Assembly: GCF_002019695.1 (NCBI RefSeq)
Contig: NZ_KV917376.1
Coordinates: 1,387,293-1,451,292 of the forward strand
Direction of reading: 5' to 3'
DNA from: Evansella clarkii
Lineage (GTDB): Bacteria; Bacillota; Bacilli; Bacillales; Salisediminibacteriaceae
Length of the DNA stretch: 64,000 nucleotides
Below are positions 61,321 to 64,000 of the stretch, piece after piece. The notes beneath the pieces were generated by a model. The model was given only the letters and a program-made list of their open reading frames with translations. It made no database searches and was not told where the DNA came from. Both the position numbers and the translations under genes were made by a program. Each line of letters begins with the position of its first letter. Position 1 is the stretch's first letter.

Positions 61321-62298
61321 TTATTCTTCATAATCAGCTGCTTCTTCTACTTCGTCATCTTCACTATCATCTCTCACTGTAACGTCGTGGTCTTCATCCA
61401 GTTCCAGGTGGGTGCGGAGGTCTTCGGATACACGTCGCCGTTCCTCGTCTTCCACGAGGTAGTACCATACTTCATCAATTAAAGTACCGCTGCCATCGAT
61501 CTCTACTGACTCTGTGTTATGCCTGGCATCGCCGTATTTCTCATATATTTCCCACATCTCATCGAAGGTCATGTCTGTTCTGATGTTATCGCCAAGAGCC
61601 TGGAGGATATGCTCGACCCTTGTTACAGATGAGAAGCTGGCCGCCTCGTCAATAATCGCATCGAGAACTTTTCTTTGCCGGGCGTTTCGTCCAAGGTCAC
61701 CGTCCGGGTCTTCCTTTCGCATGCGTACATAATGGAGGGCTTCTTCTCCGTTCATGCTGATTTCTCCTTCGGGGTATTCGTGGCCCCTTTTTTTAAAAGC
61801 GAAGGTGTTCTCCACTGTTACTCCGCCGACAGAATTAACAATATCCCGGAAACCGCTCATGTTTACGGCTACGTAATAGTCGATTGGCACATCGAGGAAG
61901 TCCTCCACGGTTTCCATGACCAGCTGTGGTCCGCCATATGCATGGGCGTGGTTGACCTTATCCTCAGAGCCACGGCCGGGGATTTCCAGTCTTGTATCCC
62001 TGGGGACGCTTGTCATTTTCATGGAGTTGTCATTGGGATTGACGGTAACTACAAGGATCGTGTCAGATCTGCCGCTGAAATCATCTTCATCGAGACCGAG
62101 CAGCAAAAAGGACAGGGGCTCCCTCGTTTCAATATTCACTTCTTGTTCCCGTTTCTCGGAATGTTCCCGTTCGGTTGGGGCGTGCATGCCTTCGTCCACA
62201 GTACTTACAGCGTTATTATATAGATAAACGGCGTAACCTCCGGCAGCACCGATAAACAGTGTCAGAACGATTCCAATAATCAAAAGTATTTTTTTCAT
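61321..62298 (-). CDS. LytR-CpsA-Psr (LCP) family wall polymer transferase
   Basis: A 325-residue protein with an N-terminal membrane anchor (about 4-25) and the LCP domain. The conserved arginine/aspartate motifs are visible: GRSDTILVVTVNP, TSVPRDTRLEIPG, NHAHAYGG, VNSVGGVTV and HYVRMRKEDPDGDLGRNARQ. LCP enzymes transfer teichoic acid or other anionic polymers from a lipid carrier to peptidoglycan, outside the membrane. The tail is strongly acidic. It is monocistronic, with terminators on both sides. Confidence 0.9.
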   Translation of the reverse strand: MKKILLIIGIVLTLFIGAAGGYAVYLYNNAVSTVDEGMHAPTEREHSEKREQEVNIETREPLSFLLLGLDEDDFSGRSDTILVVTVNPNDNSMKMTSVPRDTRLEIPGRGSEDKVNHAHAYGGPQLVMETVEDFLDVPIDYYVAVNMSGFRDIVNSVGGVTVENTFAFKKRGHEYPEGEISMNGEEALHYVRMRKEDPDGDLGRNARQRKVLDAIIDEAASFSSVTRVEHILQALGDNIRTDMTFDEMWEIYEKYGDARHNTESVEIDGSGTLIDEVWYYLVEDEERRRVSEDLRTHLELDEDHDVTVRDDSEDDEVEEAADYEE

Positions 62299-62585
62299 AT
62301 TTATAGCTCCTATTGTGGTTGACTTTGCCTGAAAAAAGAAGGGTTTGCAAGCGGCTATTAAAACTCCTGCCTCACAAACATGAGATTAGATAAGATGTGT
62401 CGGTGTAGAGAACGGACGCTAGAATCCCGATAAGTTGGCCTAAAAATCAGTGGGGGATAAATAGTACCCTCACTGATTGAAGTTTCACTTTACTACTTTT
62501 TACCCCATATCTCCATTGCATTACCGTGGAATTTTACATAATAGAAATGTTTCTGAAAAGTTTTTGAAAAATTGGCGGTTAAAAA
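62299..62585. other. Intergenic region
   Basis: No gene is supported. It should hold the promoter for the LCP gene on the minus strand. Confidence 0.4.
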
Positions 62586-62623
62586 GAAAAAGTACTAATA
62601 CAAATGTATTAGCACTTTTTATA
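62586..62623. terminator. Bidirectional terminator
   Basis: AAAAAGT.CTAATAC and GTATTAG.ACTTTTT form the stem around AAAT. On the minus strand it ends the surface-protein gene at 62680. Confidence 0.75.
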
Positions 62624-62679
62624 GTTATGTGCAGAGGCAGTGAGGTGATGAAAATAAACTTTGCCTTTGCAGCTCCTTA

Positions 62680-64000
62680 TTAATCGTCTTCGTATTCCGG
62701 TTCTGGCTGGGAGTTATTAGAGCCGCCGGAATTACCGCCTGAGTTCCCCGAACCTGAGTTGTCAGATCCTGAGTCTCCAGTACCGCCGGAGTTATTGGAA
62801 CCGCCTGAACTTCCGGAACCACCTGAGCTGCCGGAGTCGTTTCCGCCACTGGAGCCGCCGGAATTGCCCGATCCTCCGGTGCTGCCAGAGTTATTGGACC
62901 CGGAACCACCAGATCCGCCACTTGAACCTCCGGAGCTACCTGAAGATCCACCAGAACTTCCCGAACCGCTGCTTCCTGAGTTATTGCTTCCGGAGCCTGA
63001 GCTGCCGGAACCACTTGATCCGCCCGATCCTCCAGAACTACCAGATGATCCACCAGAACCTCCGGAACTACCAGAACCGCCTGAAGACCCACCAGAACTT
63101 CCAGATCCACTGGAACCTCCGCTACTTCCAGAGCTTCCCGAATTACCGGAACTACCTGAACTATTTGTTCCGCCAGAACTACCTGACCCAGAACTTCCTG
63201 AACTGCTGGAACCTCCCGAACGGTTAGAGTCAGATGATGACCCGGAAGAGCCGTCTGACGAAGAGTCGTCTGATCCAGTGGAGGAGGAGTTGTTATCCTG
63301 GCTATCTTCCGGATCTATATTCTGGGAATTTTCCTCGTTTGCCGTGCCTTCCTGTGCAAAAACTGCAGTAACTGATTTACTTCTGTCCATATCGAAGTTT
63401 ACAGTTGCTGTTGCTCCAGATATATCCCCTTCCCAGCGGACAAACTCCCAGCCGTCAGCTGGCTGAGCTGTCAGTGTGACAGGATCCATATACTCGAAGC
63501 TTGTTTCAGCAGGATTTGAAAATATTGTTCCTTCACCAACTATGCCGAGGCTTAGTTCAAAGGAAGAAGTCTCTTCAAACACTGCTCCAATGGATTTATG
63601 GTCGTCCATCACTAACTCCAGAAGGTTATCCGTACCAGATGCATCGCCTGTCCATTCTACAAACGCCCAGCCAGGCTCAGGTACAGCTTCGATTGTTACT
63701 GTGTCTCCGAGCAGGAATGAGTCTTCGTCAGGGGAGATGGATAAGCTTCCTTCTCCGGTAATTTCATATTCCAGACTTCTTCGTTCGTCACCGATAGATA
63801 TATTAAATGCTGATTTGAAGTCTTCAAAGCTGATGATCAACGTTTCCAATCCTTCTTTTTCAGCTGTAAAAGTATTTGTGTCACCAGTATCTTCGCTTAA
63901 GGTCCCTAGACCTTTTTTCAGCTTCCATTCCAATTCCTCATCCATTTCTTCGCCTGTAGCATCAAAAGCTGCGACGGAGAGTTCAACAACTTCCCCGACA
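62680..64000 (-). CDS. Surface protein with InlB-type (divergent B-repeat) domains and Gly/Ser tail; 5' end outside the window
   Basis: At least 439 residues; the frame is open to the window edge, so the N-terminus and signal peptide are missing. Two bacterial InlB-type repeats are seen, each ending with a W-G/D motif and AVF: (GDTVTIEAVPEPGWAFVEW, HKSIGAVF) and (MDPVTLTAQPADGWEFVRW, KSVTAVF). About 215 residues of Gly/Ser repeats with some Asn follow, ending EPEYEDD. There is no LPXTG motif. Likely a secreted or wall-associated protein; the Gly/Ser tail is probably a flexible stalk. Confidence 0.72.
   Translation of the reverse strand, partial: VGEVVELSVAAFDATGEEMDEELEWKLKKGLGTLSEDTGDTNTFTAEKEGLETLIISFEDFKSAFNISIGDERRSLEYEITGEGSLSISPDEDSFLLGDTVTIEAVPEPGWAFVEWTGDASGTDNLLELVMDDHKSIGAVFEETSSFELSLGIVGEGTIFSNPAETSFEYMDPVTLTAQPADGWEFVRWEGDISGATATVNFDMDRSKSVTAVFAQEGTANEENSQNIDPEDSQDNNSSSTGSDDSSSDGSSGSSSDSNRSGGSSSSGSSGSGSSGGTNSSGSSGNSGSSGSSGGSSGSGSSGGSSGGSGSSGGSGGSSGSSGGSGGSSGSGSSGSGSNNSGSSGSGSSGGSSGSSGGSSGGSGGSGSNNSGSTGGSGNSGGSSGGNDSGSSGGSGSSGGSNNSGGTGDSGSDNSGSGNSGGNSGGSNNSQPEPEYEDD

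Noticed and set aside
62759-63466. Pro/Glu/Leu-rich plus-strand ORF of 235 residues
   Set aside because: Antisense of the Gly/Ser repeats of the surface protein; no start site.

Overview
The window reads as chromosome from a spore-forming, motile, Gram-positive Bacillaceae bacterium. Nucleotides 561-19329 follow the classical Bacillus order after the ATP synthase operon: ywzB, ywmB, murA, spoIID, spoIIQ, spoIIID, mbl, flhO, flhP, epuA-like, fabZ. Several secreted or low-complexity proteins are rich in Asp, Glu and Asn, and there is a poly-gamma-glutamate locus. Both fit a haloalkaliphilic genus of the Salipaludibacillus/Evansella/Alkalihalobacillus kind, but that is inference. I see no rRNA, tRNA or CRISPR array.

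Layout. 1-19.4 kb: cell-wall, sporulation and flagellar core, interrupted by a six-gene minus-strand ABC-transporter operon with a GntR regulator (5.7-10.7 kb) and by a NERD-domain nuclease-like gene (12.6-13.6 kb). 20.0-21.8 kb: five tandem tiny lipoproteins. 22.9-24.5 kb: a large NlpC/P60 cell-wall hydrolase. 24.7-26.2 kb: an IS3-family element sitting inside a repeat array, followed by a second NERD gene. 28.3-39.1 kb: a probable copper/metal and redox locus (Cys-rich four-helix protein, His-rich propeller lipoprotein, two-component system, siroheme/Fe-S protein, BNR lipoprotein, CWB2 lipoprotein, CtaG-like and DUF2243 membrane proteins). 39.8-41.9 kb: a TPP riboswitch and thiC. 43-46 kb: small proteins and a TetR/MFS pair with twin operators. 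46.6-49.2 kb: duplicated NlpC/P60 genes. 50.2-56.6 kb: a pgsB-C-A-ggt capsule locus with one unknown membrane protein. 57.7-58.7 kb: a third NERD gene. 59-62.3 kb: an SDR, a solo TIR-domain protein and an LCP protein. 62.7 kb to the end: a partial surface protein with InlB-type repeats.

The most unusual content is between the genes. Many longer gaps carry arrays of short (about 19-21 bp) degenerate direct repeats. They fall into at least eight sequence families, each confined to a few loci, and are often joined to a 60-110 bp imperfect palindrome centred on or near CTTCGAAG (called P element here). All three NERD genes are embedded in this material. Genes 1 and 2 have a P element in the same relative orientation just upstream and arrays on both sides; gene 3 lies behind four tandem 235-bp blocks that each contain a P element. 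Two arrays of unrelated sequence share an exact 82-bp higher-order period, and a third kind of array has an exact 52-bp period. A separate short hairpin family (GTATCG-N5/6-CGATAC) is scattered through 31-52 kb, including two copies inside the ctaG reading frame.

If there is an undescribed system here, the best candidate is the NERD nuclease plus P element plus array unit. The function is unknown. Mobility, array amplification or DNA-end processing are hypotheses, and nothing in the sequence proves them.
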